Source: Ferrovibrio sp.
GTDB lineage: Bacteria; Pseudomonadota; Alphaproteobacteria; Ferrovibrionales; Ferrovibrionaceae
DNA length: 58,221 nt
Direction of reading: 5' to 3'
NCBI RefSeq assembly: GCF_017994015.1
Contig: NZ_JAGOLP010000020.1
Coordinates: 1 to 58,221 of the forward strand
Positions within the stretch are counted from its first letter, which is position 1. Each line of letters starts with the position of its first letter. Below are positions 17,761 to 26,199 of the stretch, piece after piece. The notes beneath the pieces are model-generated. The model was not told the origin of the DNA and did no database searches. It saw only the letters and a list, made by a program, of their open reading frames with translations. Both the position numbers and the translations under genes were made by a program.

Positions 17761-18420
17761 TCAGGGAATCACGGCGGCTTGCTCAAGCGCCTTCAGCACC
17801 CGCTTGACGCCGAATTCGATATGCTTTTGCAGCAGCTTGCCGGCCAGACGGCCATCGCGCGCCTGCAACGCATCGATGATCGCGGCATGTTCGGCGATCA
17901 GGGCTTCGGCATTGCGTTCGGCCAGGGTGGAGATGCTCATCACCACCAGGCGGTCAAACTGCTCGATCACCGAACGGCCGGTGTCGGCGATGCGCCGGTT
18001 GCTGCTGAGATCAATCACCGCGCAATGGAATTCGCGATTGTAATCCACAAAAGAATCGCCCTTGCCCCAGGCCGCTAGGCTGCGGAAACGATCCAGCGCT
18101 TTGAGATCGGCATCGCTGGCATTGGCCGCCACATCCGGCGCACAGGCCTGTTCCAGCACCATGCGCAGGCCGAACAGGTCGCGTGCATCGGAAACCGAGA
18201 TCGGCGCCACGCGATAGCCCTTGCGCGGCACCACCAGTACCAGGCGCTCGGCTTCCAGCCGCATCAGGGCATCACGAATCGGCGATTTGCTGATGGCGAA
18301 GCGCTCGGCCAGTTCGGCTTCATGCAGGTTGGCGCCGGGCGCCAGCTGGCAGGCCAGTATCTCTGCGCGCAGGCGCTGATATATCTCTTCGCGCCGAAGA
18401 TGCGTTGTCTCAATATTCAT
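17761..18420 (-). CDS. GntR-family (FCD) transcriptional regulator
   Basis: This 219-residue regulator has an N-terminal winged helix (IYQRLRAEILACQL to LVPRKGYRVAPIS) and a C-terminal FCD ligand domain with the metal-binding histidines in NREFHCAV, IAEHAAII and LQKHIE. I choose the ATG at 18420. A perfect TATAAT with a TTGATC box lies just upstream, so an ATG at 18447 would fall inside the promoter. The promoter spacer holds TGATATATCA, repeated in the divergent importer promoter, so it probably regulates both itself and 18604. It is 58 bases upstream of the CoxG gene and may be co-transcribed with the Mo hydroxylase. Confidence 0.9.
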   Translation of the reverse strand: MNIETTHLRREEIYQRLRAEILACQLAPGANLHEAELAERFAISKSPIRDALMRLEAERLVLVVPRKGYRVAPISVSDARDLFGLRMVLEQACAPDVAANASDADLKALDRFRSLAAWGKGDSFVDYNREFHCAVIDLSSNRRIADTGRSVIEQFDRLVVMSISTLAERNAEALIAEHAAIIDALQARDGRLAGKLLQKHIEFGVKRVLKALEQAAVIP

Positions 18421-18426
18421 GGTGCT

Positions 18427-18454
18427 ATTATAGCTGTGATATATCATGGATCAA
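18427..18454 (-). promoter_or_regulatory. Promoter of the gntR gene
   Basis: On the minus strand TTGATC (18449-18454) and TATAAT (18427-18432) are separated by 16 bases. Only six bases separate the -10 box from the ATG at 18420, so the transcript may be leaderless. The spacer contains the palindromic operator. Confidence 0.65.
18437..18446. promoter_or_regulatory. Palindrome TGATATATCA, probable GntR operator
   Basis: This perfect 10-base palindrome sits between the -35 and -10 boxes of the gntR promoter. The same ten bases form the core of a 16-base palindrome in the divergent promoter at 18563. Binding here would give autorepression. The assignment to the adjacent regulator is inferred from position. 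Confidence 0.65.
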
Positions 18455-18544
18455 GCATGTTTTTGTATGGATGGGGTTTAAGCGGTAAAATCTGCGATAA
18501 AATGCCGGTAAATGTCAAAATTTGTTACACAGCATGAAAAGCAG

Positions 18545-18574
18545 TTGACGTTTTTCACGTCTTATTGATATATC
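18545..18574 (+). promoter_or_regulatory. Promoter of the second LIV-type importer operon
   Basis: TTGACG (18545-18550) and TATATC (18569-18574) are 18 bases apart. The -10 box lies inside the 16-base palindrome. A smaller inverted repeat, GACGT-ttttc-ACGTC (18547-18561), overlaps the -35 box. Confidence 0.55.
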
Positions 18575-18578
18575 AATA
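18563..18578. promoter_or_regulatory. 16-base palindrome TATTGATATATCAATA, probable GntR operator
   Basis: This perfect palindrome overlaps the -10 region of the importer promoter, 25 bases before the start at 18604. It contains the same TGATATATCA core as the site in the gntR promoter. A bound repressor would block RNA polymerase. Confidence 0.7.
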
Positions 18579-18603
18579 GATAACAAATTCCGTGGGAGGA
18601 AAT

Positions 18604-19851
18604 ATGTTACATCGTCGCTCATTCGCTGCCGCCCTGGCGGCTCTGTCTGTTGCTGCCCTGGCTGGCGGCGCTACTTCCGCGCAGGCGCAGGAAGCGGTGC
18701 GTGTCGGCTTCCTGACGGTGAATTCCGGCGCTCTGGCGGCCGGTGGCCGGCAGATGGAAGAAGGCATCAAGCTGTTCCTCAAGGAACGCGGCAACCGCCT
18801 GGCCGGGCGCCAGATCGAGCTGATCGTGGCTGATACCGCCGGCGTACCGGCCAATACCCGCTCCAAGACCCAGGAACTGGTGGAGCGCAACAAGGTGCAT
18901 GTGGTGATCGGCCCGCTGGCGGCTTTTGAGGCGCTGGCGATCAATGATTACATTCAGCAGGCCCAGGTGCCGATCATCTCGCCTTCAGCCGCAGCGGAAG
19001 ACCTGACCCAGCGCCGGCTCAATCCGTGGTTTGTGCGCGCGGTGTCCACCTCGGCGCAGCCGGCCCATGCTTTGGCGGATTATGCCGCCAAGACGCTCGG
19101 CTACAAGCGCATCGCTATCATCGCCGATGATTTTGCTTTCGGCCATGAACTCTCGGCCGGCTTCCAGCGCGTGTTCGAGGAGAATGGCGGTAAGGTGGTG
19201 CAGAAGCTGTGGCCGCCGCTCAACGTGGCCGATTACGGCTCGTATATCGCCCAGATCAATACCAAGGTGGACGCGGTTTTTGCCGGCTTTGCCGGCGCCA
19301 ATGGCCTGCGCTTCCTGAAGCAGTATAATGAATACGGCATGAAGGGCCGTATTCCGGTGCTTGGCCACATGACCACGGTGGATGAAGGCATCCTCAAGAA
19401 TATGGGCGATGAAGCGCTCGGCGTGATCTCCTCGGGCTGGTATAGCGCGGCGCTGGAAACCCCGGCCAATGCCAAGTTTGCCGGCGCGGTGCGCGCCGAA
19501 TACAAGGCCGATCCGGGTTATTACACCATGGGCGCCTATCTCTCGGGCATGTTTCTGGAAAAGGCGATGGAGAAGGTGCAGGGCAAGGTGGAGGACAAGG
19601 ATGCCTTCATGAAGGCCTTGCGCAGCCTCGATCTGGCGGAAACCCCACTCGGCCCGGTGAAGATTGACCAGTATGGCAACCCGATCTTCAACACCTATAT
19701 CCGCAAGGTGGAGAAGGGCGGCAGTGGCATGATCAACAAGGTGATCCACACCTATCCGGCAACCACCCAGTTCTGGAGCTACGATCCGGCTGCCTTCCTT
19801 GCCAACCCGGTTTATTCCCGCGAATGGCCGCCGGCGAAGAATCTTGAGTGA
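18604..19851 (+). CDS. Periplasmic substrate-binding protein of the second LIV-type importer
   Basis: This 415-residue Peripla_BP_6 receptor has a Sec signal peptide ending in TSAQA (cleavage near residue 28). The mature protein opens with EAVRVGFLTVNSGALAAGG and has ELIVADTAG and VHVVIGPLAAFEAL, the usual type I periplasmic fold motifs. A strong GGGAGGA site precedes the ATG. It is the first gene of an operon with both permeases and both ATPases. The divergent Mo hydroxylase operon under a shared regulator suggests its ligand is that enzyme's substrate; this is inference. Confidence 0.92.
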   Translation: MLHRRSFAAALAALSVAALAGGATSAQAQEAVRVGFLTVNSGALAAGGRQMEEGIKLFLKERGNRLAGRQIELIVADTAGVPANTRSKTQELVERNKVHVVIGPLAAFEALAINDYIQQAQVPIISPSAAAEDLTQRRLNPWFVRAVSTSAQPAHALADYAAKTLGYKRIAIIADDFAFGHELSAGFQRVFEENGGKVVQKLWPPLNVADYGSYIAQINTKVDAVFAGFAGANGLRFLKQYNEYGMKGRIPVLGHMTTVDEGILKNMGDEALGVISSGWYSAALETPANAKFAGAVRAEYKADPGYYTMGAYLSGMFLEKAMEKVQGKVEDKDAFMKALRSLDLAETPLGPVKIDQYGNPIFNTYIRKVEKGGSGMINKVIHTYPATTQFWSYDPAAFLANPVYSREWPPAKNLE

Positions 19852-19903
19852 TCCGCTCTAGCTCCTTACCCTTCCTGTCTCTCACCGCGTAAAAGGCCCG
19901 CCC

Positions 19904-20767
19904 ATGCCGTTAGCCTTCTGGCTGATCCAGAGCCTGAATGCCCTCGCCTTGGGCGGGCTGCTTTTCCTGCTGTCATCCGGCTTTTCGCTGATCTTCGGCT
20001 TGATGCGCATCGCCAACCTGACCCATGGCGCCTATTTCATGCTTGGCGCCTATGTCGGCCTCTCGGCCTTGCGCGCCGGATTGGGCTTCCCGCTCGCCAT
20101 TCTGGCTGGTGGCGCCAGCATCGCTATCGTTGGCGGCCTGGTCGAGCGTTTTATCCTGCGCCGTCTGGCCAACCGCACCCTGGCCCAGGTTCTGGTCACG
20201 CTTGGGCTGTCCTTTGTCATCGCCGATCTGTGCCTGATGCTATGGACCGGTGATCCAATGCAATTGCCGGTGCCGTCTTATCTGTCGCAGCCGGTGCGGC
20301 TGGGCAATTTCATCTTCCCGGGCTATCGCATCTTCGTGGTGGTGCTGTCGCTGGCCGTGGCTGTGCTGTTGTGGCTGCTGCTGGAACGTACCCGGCTGGG
20401 TGCCATGGTTCGCGCCGGTGTGGACGATATGGAGATGGCGCGGGCGGTCGGCATTCCGGTGCCGCGCCTGTTCACCATCGTGTTCTGCCTCGGCTGCGGC
20501 CTGGCCGGCATGGGCGGGGTGCTGGGTGGTCCGATCCTGTCAGTCTATCCCGGCCTGGATGGCGAAATGCTGCCATTGGCGCTGGTTGTGGTGATCCTGG
20601 GCGGCATTGGCAGTCTGGCCGGCGCCTTTGTCGGTAGTTTCATCACCGGTTTCATCTACACATTCGGCCAGGCTTTGCTGCCTGGCTTGGCCTATATGAT
20701 CCTGTTCCTGCCGATGATCCTGATTCTGATGCTGCGGCCCAGCGGCCTGTTCGGGGCCAAACAATGA
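19904..20767 (+). CDS. LIV-type ABC importer permease (LivH-like), second importer
   Basis: This 287-residue membrane protein has about eight hydrophobic segments. FSLIFGLMRIANLTHGAYFM is the LivH signature and VDDMEMARAVGI the ATPase-coupling loop. It starts 52 bases after the receptor gene and overlaps the next permease start (ATGA). It forms half of the transport channel. Confidence 0.94.
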   Translation: MPLAFWLIQSLNALALGGLLFLLSSGFSLIFGLMRIANLTHGAYFMLGAYVGLSALRAGLGFPLAILAGGASIAIVGGLVERFILRRLANRTLAQVLVTLGLSFVIADLCLMLWTGDPMQLPVPSYLSQPVRLGNFIFPGYRIFVVVLSLAVAVLLWLLLERTRLGAMVRAGVDDMEMARAVGIPVPRLFTIVFCLGCGLAGMGGVLGGPILSVYPGLDGEMLPLALVVVILGGIGSLAGAFVGSFITGFIYTFGQALLPGLAYMILFLPMILILMLRPSGLFGAKQ

Positions 20768-21729
20768 CCGGCGCCGGGATGAACCGCTTGCTGCTGCCGG
20801 CTGCCCTTGGCGCCCTTGTGCTGGCCGTGCCGCTGCTGATCGGCCAGGCTTTCTATATCAACGTGGCCAGCCAGATCCTGATCGCGGCAATCTTTGCGCT
20901 CAGCCTCAATATCCTGGTTGGCTATGCTGGCCTCACTTCGCTGGGCCATGCCGCCTATCTTGGCACTGCAGCCTATATGGTGGCCTGGCTGAATACCCAG
21001 GGCGGTTTCGGCCATTTATCGGCTGCGATCATCGCGCTGGTTGGCACCACGGCAATGGCGGCGCTGTTTGGCCTGATGGCGTTGCGCGCCACCGGCATCG
21101 CCTTCCTGATGATCACCCTGGCGCTAGGCCAGACCCTGTGGGGTGTGGCCTATCGCTGGGTCACGGTCACCGGCGGCGATAACGGCCTGCCCGGATTGAA
21201 GCGGCCGCTGCCTTTCGGCATCAGCCTGATGGAGCCGGCAGCCTTCTATGGCTTCACCGTGATCGTGTTCCTGGTTGCGCTGGGCTGCATCGCGGTGTTT
21301 GTCCGTTCCGGCCTCGGCACCAGCCTGCTTGGCAGCCGCGACCAGCCGCGCCGCATGCGCATGCTGGGGCATAATGTCTGGCTGGTGCAGTGGCTCGCCT
21401 TTGTCTTCGCCGGCTTCTGGGCCGCGGTGGCCGGCATCGTCTTTGTCTATTACCACCAGTATATCAGCCCGCATGCGCTGGGCCTGCCGGCCTCGGCGGA
21501 AACCCTGTTGATGGTGATTGCCGGCGGCGCCGGCACGTTATTCGGGCCGATTGTCGGCGCCTTCATCGTGGTGGTGCTGAAAATGGTGGTTAGCGCCTAT
21601 GTCACGCGCTGGGTCATGCTGCTGGGTATTGTTTTTGTGGTGATCGTGATCTTCATGCCTGAGGGTGTGGTGCCGGGCCTGGATCGGCTGCGCCGCCGGC
21701 TGCTGCCCGGCCGGGGAGGCGCGCCATGA
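20764..21729 (+). CDS. LIV-type ABC importer permease (LivM-like), second importer
   Basis: This 321-residue polytopic protein has the LivM motif LVGYAGLTSLGHAAYLGTAAY. The coupling loop SRDQPRRMRMLGHNVWLVQW differs from the usual VRENE form. It overlaps both neighbours by four bases, so translation is coupled. It is the second channel half of this importer. Confidence 0.93.
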   Translation: MTGAGMNRLLLPAALGALVLAVPLLIGQAFYINVASQILIAAIFALSLNILVGYAGLTSLGHAAYLGTAAYMVAWLNTQGGFGHLSAAIIALVGTTAMAALFGLMALRATGIAFLMITLALGQTLWGVAYRWVTVTGGDNGLPGLKRPLPFGISLMEPAAFYGFTVIVFLVALGCIAVFVRSGLGTSLLGSRDQPRRMRMLGHNVWLVQWLAFVFAGFWAAVAGIVFVYYHQYISPHALGLPASAETLLMVIAGGAGTLFGPIVGAFIVVVLKMVVSAYVTRWVMLLGIVFVVIVIFMPEGVVPGLDRLRRRLLPGRGGAP

Positions 21730-22475
21730 GCAACATAATGCCCGCACTCAAGATCACCGACCTGCGCAAGCGCTTCGGTGGCTTGCCGGCGGTGGATGGT
21801 GTTAACCTCACCATTCCGGTGGGCGACCGCCGGCTGCTGCTCGGCCCCAATGGCGCCGGCAAGACCACATTATTCAACCTTATCACCGGGGATATAGCGC
21901 CCAGTTCTGGCCGGGTGGAATTGTTTGGCGAGGATATCACCGGCGCGCCATCGCATCGCTGCGCCCATCGCGGCCTGGCGCGCACCTACCAGATCCTGAC
22001 GCTGTTTCCCAATAATACGCTGCGCGAGAATGTCTATCTTGCACTGCTCGGTCTGTCGCCGTTGCGGCTCAATCCGTTCCGCAGCCTGAAAAACCGCGCT
22101 GATTATGCCGAACGTGCCGAGCAGGTGCTGCAACAGGTCGGGCTGCTTGCCCTGGCTGATCGCAAATTGAGCGAAACCGCCTATGGCGAAAAGCGCCGGC
22201 TGGAAATTGCCCTGGCGCTGGCGCAGAAGCCGCGGCTGCTGCTGCTGGATGAGCCGCTGGCCGGGTTGTCGCGGGAGGAGCGCGGCGATGTGCAGGCGCT
22301 TATTCGCGCCATTCCATCCGATATCACCGTGGTGCTGATCGAGCATGACATGGATATCGCCCTGTCTTTGGCCAGCTCGATCACAGTGATGTATTACGGC
22401 CAGGTTATCGCCGAGGGTGATCGTGCCAGTATCACGGCGCATCCCAAGGTGCGGGAGGTGTATTTTGCCGATTGA
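21726..22475 (+). CDS. LIV-type ABC importer ATPase (LivG-like), second importer
   Basis: This 249-residue ATPase has Walker A GPNGAGKTTLF, the signature region LSETAYGEKRRLEIALALA (a divergent AYGEK instead of SGGQ, common in LivG), Walker B LLLLDEPLAGL and switch VLIEHDMD. It partners the ATPase that begins in its last codons. Confidence 0.93.
   Translation: MSNIMPALKITDLRKRFGGLPAVDGVNLTIPVGDRRLLLGPNGAGKTTLFNLITGDIAPSSGRVELFGEDITGAPSHRCAHRGLARTYQILTLFPNNTLRENVYLALLGLSPLRLNPFRSLKNRADYAERAEQVLQQVGLLALADRKLSETAYGEKRRLEIALALAQKPRLLLLDEPLAGLSREERGDVQALIRAIPSDITVVLIEHDMDIALSLASSITVMYYGQVIAEGDRASITAHPKVREVYFAD
22453..22458 (+). promoter_or_regulatory. Ribosome-binding site that fixes a TTG start
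   Basis: GGGAGG lies six bases before the TTG at 22465, inside the end of the LivG-like gene. No ATG or GTG is suitably placed for the downstream ATPase, whose family N-terminus begins right after this TTG. Confidence 0.7.
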
Positions 22476-23181
22476 GGCTTTGCGGCTTGAGGCCGTGAAC
22501 ACCTATTACGCCGATAGTCGCGCGCTGCATGATGTGTCGCTGAGCCTTGCAGAAGGCGAAGTGATGGTGCTGCTGGGCCGCAATGGCGCGGGCAAAACCA
22601 CCACAATGCATTCGATTGTCGGTTTCACACCGCCGCGCGATGGCAGCATCACGCTGTTTGGCGAAAGCCTGCGTGGCCTGCCGCCCGAGACCGTGGCGCA
22701 GCGCGGCATCGGACTGGTGCCGCAGGGGCGGCGGATATTCCGCAGCCTTTCGGTGCTGGAGAATCTGCGCGTGGCGCAGAAGCCTGGCCTGGATGGCAAG
22801 GCGGCCTGGCAAGCCGAGCGGGTGTTTGATCTGTTTCCGCGCCTGCGCGAACGCCGCAGCCAGGCCGCTGGTTCGATGTCGGGCGGCGAACAGCAGATGC
22901 TGGCGATTGCCCGCGCGCTGATGGGCAATCCGCGTGTGGTGCTGTTTGACGAACCTTCCGAAGGCCTGGCGCCGCAGATCGTCGAAGAGGTTGGCGCCAT
23001 CCTGCGCCGACTCAAGGGCGAAGGCCTCTCGATAATTCTGGTGGAGCAGAATACCCGCTTCGCTCTGGCTCTGGCCGATCATGTGGCGATCCTGAATACC
23101 GGCCGTGTGGTGTTTGACGGCACACCGGCTGCCCTGGCCGCCGAACCCACCCTGCTTACCGCCAATCTCGGTGTTCATTGA
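22465..23181 (+). CDS. LIV-type ABC importer ATPase (LivF-like), second importer
   Basis: This 238-residue ATPase begins with TTG, giving (M)PIEALRLEAVNTYY, which matches LivF N-termini. It overlaps the LivG-like gene by 11 bases. Walker A is GRNGAGKTTTM, the signature MSGGEQQMLAIARAL, Walker B VVLFDEPSEGLAP and the switch VEQNTR. It completes the second importer. Confidence 0.92.
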   Translation: MPIEALRLEAVNTYYADSRALHDVSLSLAEGEVMVLLGRNGAGKTTTMHSIVGFTPPRDGSITLFGESLRGLPPETVAQRGIGLVPQGRRIFRSLSVLENLRVAQKPGLDGKAAWQAERVFDLFPRLRERRSQAAGSMSGGEQQMLAIARALMGNPRVVLFDEPSEGLAPQIVEEVGAILRRLKGEGLSIILVEQNTRFALALADHVAILNTGRVVFDGTPAALAAEPTLLTANLGVH

Positions 23182-23192
23182 GGAAAATTGAC

Positions 23193-23972
23193 ATGCAAGC
23201 TTTGCGCTCGCGCGATGGCCAGCTTACCGCCGTGCAGACCGGGCAGGGCCCCGACCTGCTGATCCTGCATTCGCTGCTCACGGATCGCAGCGCCTTTGAT
23301 CCGGTATTGCCGGCATTGGCAGCGCAATTTCGCGTCACCCTGGTCAATCTGCCCGGTTTCCACGGTTCGGCGCCGATCCCGGCCGGGATCGAGGGCTATG
23401 CTGATCGCGTTGCAACCGTGTTTGATGATTTTGGCCTTGGCGCCGATTGCATCGTGATGGGCAATGGTTTTGGCGGCACCGTGGCGGTGGCGATGGCTTT
23501 GCGCCATGGCCAGCGCTTCGGCAAGCTGGTGCTGAGCGATGTGGCCGCCGGCTTTCCGGAGCAGGGCAAGGTGGCGTTCCGCGTGATGGCCGAGAAAGTG
23601 GCGGCTGAAGGGCTGGGCGGCATTGTTGATATCGCTGCACGCCGGGTGTTTCACGATGCCTATCTGGCGCAGCATCCAGAGGCCTTCGAGCAGCGCCGCC
23701 AGGTTCTGCTCGGTATCAATCCGCAGGCCTTCATTGCGGCCTGCCAGTCGCTGATCGCCTGTGATCTGGTGCCGGCGTTGGGCGAAATCCGAAACCCGAC
23801 CCTGGTCGTGGTGGGCGAACTGGATGCCGCTACGCCGCCGGTGCTGTGCCGCCAGTTGGCCGCCGGCATTCCTGGTGCCTGGCTCAGTGAAATCCAGCAA
23901 TGCGGCCATTGCCCGCCGCTGGAAATGCCTGCGGCTTTTCTCGACACCATCCGGGAATTCATCGGCCTCTGA
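23193..23972 (+). CDS. Alpha/beta hydrolase-fold protein lacking the nucleophile serine
   Basis: This 259-residue protein has the fold of enol-lactonase/RutD-type hydrolases. The oxyanion region is ILHSLLTDRSAFDPV, the acid is in VVGELDAATPP and the histidine in CGHCPPLEMP. The nucleophile elbow, normally GxSxG, reads MGNGFGG, so the serine position is glycine. It may be a non-hydrolytic member of the fold, such as a decarboxylase, C-C lyase or binding protein. The ATG at 23193 has GAGGAAAA upstream. It is the last gene of the second importer operon, before a strong terminator. Confidence 0.85.
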   Translation: MQALRSRDGQLTAVQTGQGPDLLILHSLLTDRSAFDPVLPALAAQFRVTLVNLPGFHGSAPIPAGIEGYADRVATVFDDFGLGADCIVMGNGFGGTVAVAMALRHGQRFGKLVLSDVAAGFPEQGKVAFRVMAEKVAAEGLGGIVDIAARRVFHDAYLAQHPEAFEQRRQVLLGINPQAFIAACQSLIACDLVPALGEIRNPTLVVVGELDAATPPVLCRQLAAGIPGAWLSEIQQCGHCPPLEMPAAFLDTIREFIGL

Positions 23973-23992
23973 CACTCCTGCCAAACGAATCA

Positions 23993-24028
23993 GCCGCGCC
24001 TGACGGTATTGCCGGGCGCGGCTTTTTT
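23993..24028 (+). terminator. Rho-independent terminator after the second importer operon
   Basis: GCCGCGCC and GGCGCGGC form an eight-base stem around a 14-base loop, followed directly by TTTTTT. It closes the operon that ends at 23972. Confidence 0.88.
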
Positions 24029-24320
24029 GTGCGCCGGATCAACCATGAGAACCCTTATAAATTTTATCCTTTAAGTAGAAACACCTTTTGAGGGCGTGAG
24101 ATTGGCCGGGGCTGCTTGAATAAGCGGCGAGGAGCCGTGCTGACTGTGCATTGCATAGGCAAAGGCTGCTGTCTGTGCCGAAAGTTACGGCATTATAATA
24201 TTCCTAATTGACTCATTATGAAGTCGCTGATATTTCACAAAGGACGCTAAATTTGGCTAGCTATTGTAAAAACCGGCAAATTATCTGGATATTTGCAGGT
24301 TTTCTAAGAGAAATACCGCA
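24029..24320. other. AT-rich upstream region of the second GntR gene, no gene seen
   Basis: This stretch is clearly richer in A and T than the surrounding coding DNA. TATAAT occurs at 24194-24199, but I find no well-placed -35 box. TGATATTTCA at 24228-24237 is one base off the TGATATATCA palindrome of the first GntR system. No open frame of convincing length or ribosome-binding site was found. Confidence 0.4.
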
Positions 24321-25001
24321 TTGGAACTGGTTGGACCTGATCTAAAAGATATTTCTCAGCAGGGGACGCTGCTGCGTGAAACGATCTATGCCCGACTGCG
24401 TTTCGAGATACTGTCCTGCCAATTGCCACCCGGCGAGCAGCTCAGGGAACAGGAATTGGCGGCGCGTTATGAGGTCAGTAAACAACCTGTACGAGAATCA
24501 TTGCTGCGATTGGAGCGTGAGCGACTGGTGACGGTGCTGCCGCGCCAGGGTTATCGCGTCAATCCGATTTCGCTATCCGATGCACGTGATCTGTGCCGCT
24601 TCCGCGAGACGCTGGAGCCGATCTGCGCCAGCGAGGCGGCAAAGCTTGCAAGCGACGAAGAACTGGCGGCGCTGGAAACCTATCGCAGCTTCAGCGGCGA
24701 TAGCGCAGCCTTCACGGCTTATAACCGGCATTTCCATTGCGCAATTGCCCAAGCATCCGGCTCGGCCCGAATGGCGGCCACGGTGCGCGAGTTGGTGGAA
24801 CAGGCCGAACGCCTTGTGCTGGTCAGCCTGCAGGCTGTGAAGGGCCGCAACAACGCAACGCTGGTGGACGAGCATGGCGACATCATCGATGCGCTGCGTG
24901 CCCGCAACGGCCGCGCCGCCGCCAATCTGCTGCGAGATCATGTCAGTCGCGCCAATGCCCGCATCATTGAAGCTTTGTCACGTTTTCCGGTGGTGTCATG
25001 A
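24321..25001 (+). CDS. GntR-family (FCD) transcriptional regulator
   Basis: This 226-residue regulator starts with TTG; no ATG or GTG fits before the winged-helix domain (ETIYARLRFEILSCQL to LPRQGYRVNPIS). The FCD domain keeps metal-site histidines in YNRHFHCAI, VDEHGDII and LRDHVSRA. An AAGAGA box lies nine bases before the TTG. It closely resembles the regulator at 17761 in sequence and layout. Its stop is just before the importer/ODH operon, which it probably controls in cis; the effector is unknown. Confidence 0.9.
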   Translation: MELVGPDLKDISQQGTLLRETIYARLRFEILSCQLPPGEQLREQELAARYEVSKQPVRESLLRLERERLVTVLPRQGYRVNPISLSDARDLCRFRETLEPICASEAAKLASDEELAALETYRSFSGDSAAFTAYNRHFHCAIAQASGSARMAATVRELVEQAERLVLVSLQAVKGRNNATLVDEHGDIIDALRARNGRAAANLLRDHVSRANARIIEALSRFPVVS

Positions 25002-25057
25002 CCCGCACCGCCAGCCATATGTTCAACATCACGCGCAACCGATCCGGGGGGATCACC

Positions 25058-26161
25058 ATGCCTGATAATCGCCAAGCCAAGCCATCGTTGCAGCATATCC
25101 TGCGCGCCACACTGATTGCCGGCCTGTCGCTGCTGCCGATGCTGGCGGCGGCGCAGGAAAAAGTGAAGATGGGCACGCCGGCGCGGGTCAATGTCGGCTA
25201 CTCGCCGTTTTTGCTCACCCGTGAAATGGGCTATTTCAAGCAGGAAGGCCTGGAAGTCGAGATTGTCGAATTCCTCGGCACGTCGGTGCTGATCCCACAA
25301 GTGGCAAACAAAGGTGTGGATATCGGCTTTCCCGGGGCTGATGCGGTGATCATCAGCCGGCAGCCTGGCCGCGACTACATGCCGGTGCGCTTTTTCTACA
25401 ATGTGACGCGCAAGAACCCGTGGGATTTTGTGGTGCCGGATCACAGCCCGATCAAACAGATTGCCGATCTGCGCGGCAAGAAGATCGGTGTTGGCGCCCT
25501 GGCAAACGGCAATGTGCCGATTGCGCGCTCAATGTTCCGCGAGATGGGCATGGAAGCCGGCCGCGATTATGAATTTGTGCCGACCGGCGTTGGCGCCCCG
25601 GCGATCCATGCCATGAATACCGGGCAGATCGATGTCTTCAACGGCTTCGATGCCACCATTGCCTTCCTGGCCAATGCCGGCATCAAGCTGCGTTACCTGC
25701 AGCAATCACCGAAATATACCAACCTGATCTCCAATGGCCTGATGGCGCATGAGGATACGATCAAGAACAAGCCGGAAATGCTGGGCAAATTCGGCCGCGC
25801 CATCGCCAAGGGCATCATCGCCTGTGAAGCCGATATTCCGCATTGCATCCGCGCGGCCTGGAAGCAGTATCCGACGCTGAAGCCGCAGGACAAAAGCGAC
25901 GAACAGGCTTTGGCCGAGGCAATCCCGACCGTGACCAAGCGTATGGAATCGATGCTGACTTTTGCCGATCCGACGGCACCGCGCCGCTATGGCGAATATC
26001 AGCCACAGATGTGGCGCGACTATATCGATGTGCTGTTTGACGGCGGCGAAATTACAAGCAAGCAGATTGATGTTGGTTCGCTTTATACCAATCAGCTTGT
26101 TGAAACCATCAATGCCTTTGATGCAGCCAAGGTGGTTGCAGATGTGAAGGCGCGGCGTTGA
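25058..26161 (+). CDS. NMT1/SsuA-type substrate-binding protein, copy 1
   Basis: This 367-residue periplasmic receptor has a signal peptide (hydrophobic core LIAGLSLLPMLAAA, cleavage near residue 32). A strong GGGGGGA site favours the ATG at 25058 over ATGs at 24998 and 25019. The mature protein has GTPARVNVGYSPF, FLGTSVLIPQVANKGVDIGF and ADLRGKKIGVGALANG, as in taurine/sulfonate/thiamine-precursor receptors. A paralogue of about 60% identity by eye is at 29281. With the permease at 26200 and ATPase at 30395 it would form an importer. Confidence 0.9.
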   Translation: MPDNRQAKPSLQHILRATLIAGLSLLPMLAAAQEKVKMGTPARVNVGYSPFLLTREMGYFKQEGLEVEIVEFLGTSVLIPQVANKGVDIGFPGADAVIISRQPGRDYMPVRFFYNVTRKNPWDFVVPDHSPIKQIADLRGKKIGVGALANGNVPIARSMFREMGMEAGRDYEFVPTGVGAPAIHAMNTGQIDVFNGFDATIAFLANAGIKLRYLQQSPKYTNLISNGLMAHEDTIKNKPEMLGKFGRAIAKGIIACEADIPHCIRAAWKQYPTLKPQDKSDEQALAEAIPTVTKRMESMLTFADPTAPRRYGEYQPQMWRDYIDVLFDGGEITSKQIDVGSLYTNQLVETINAFDAAKVVADVKARR

Positions 26162-26199
26162 AACCGCACCGCTGCGGCGGCGAACGCTAAGGAGAGCAC

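Noticed and set aside
24228..24237. TGATATTTCA as a third GntR operator
   Set aside because: It has one mismatch to the palindrome and is not paired with a clear promoter; in an AT-rich stretch this may be chance.
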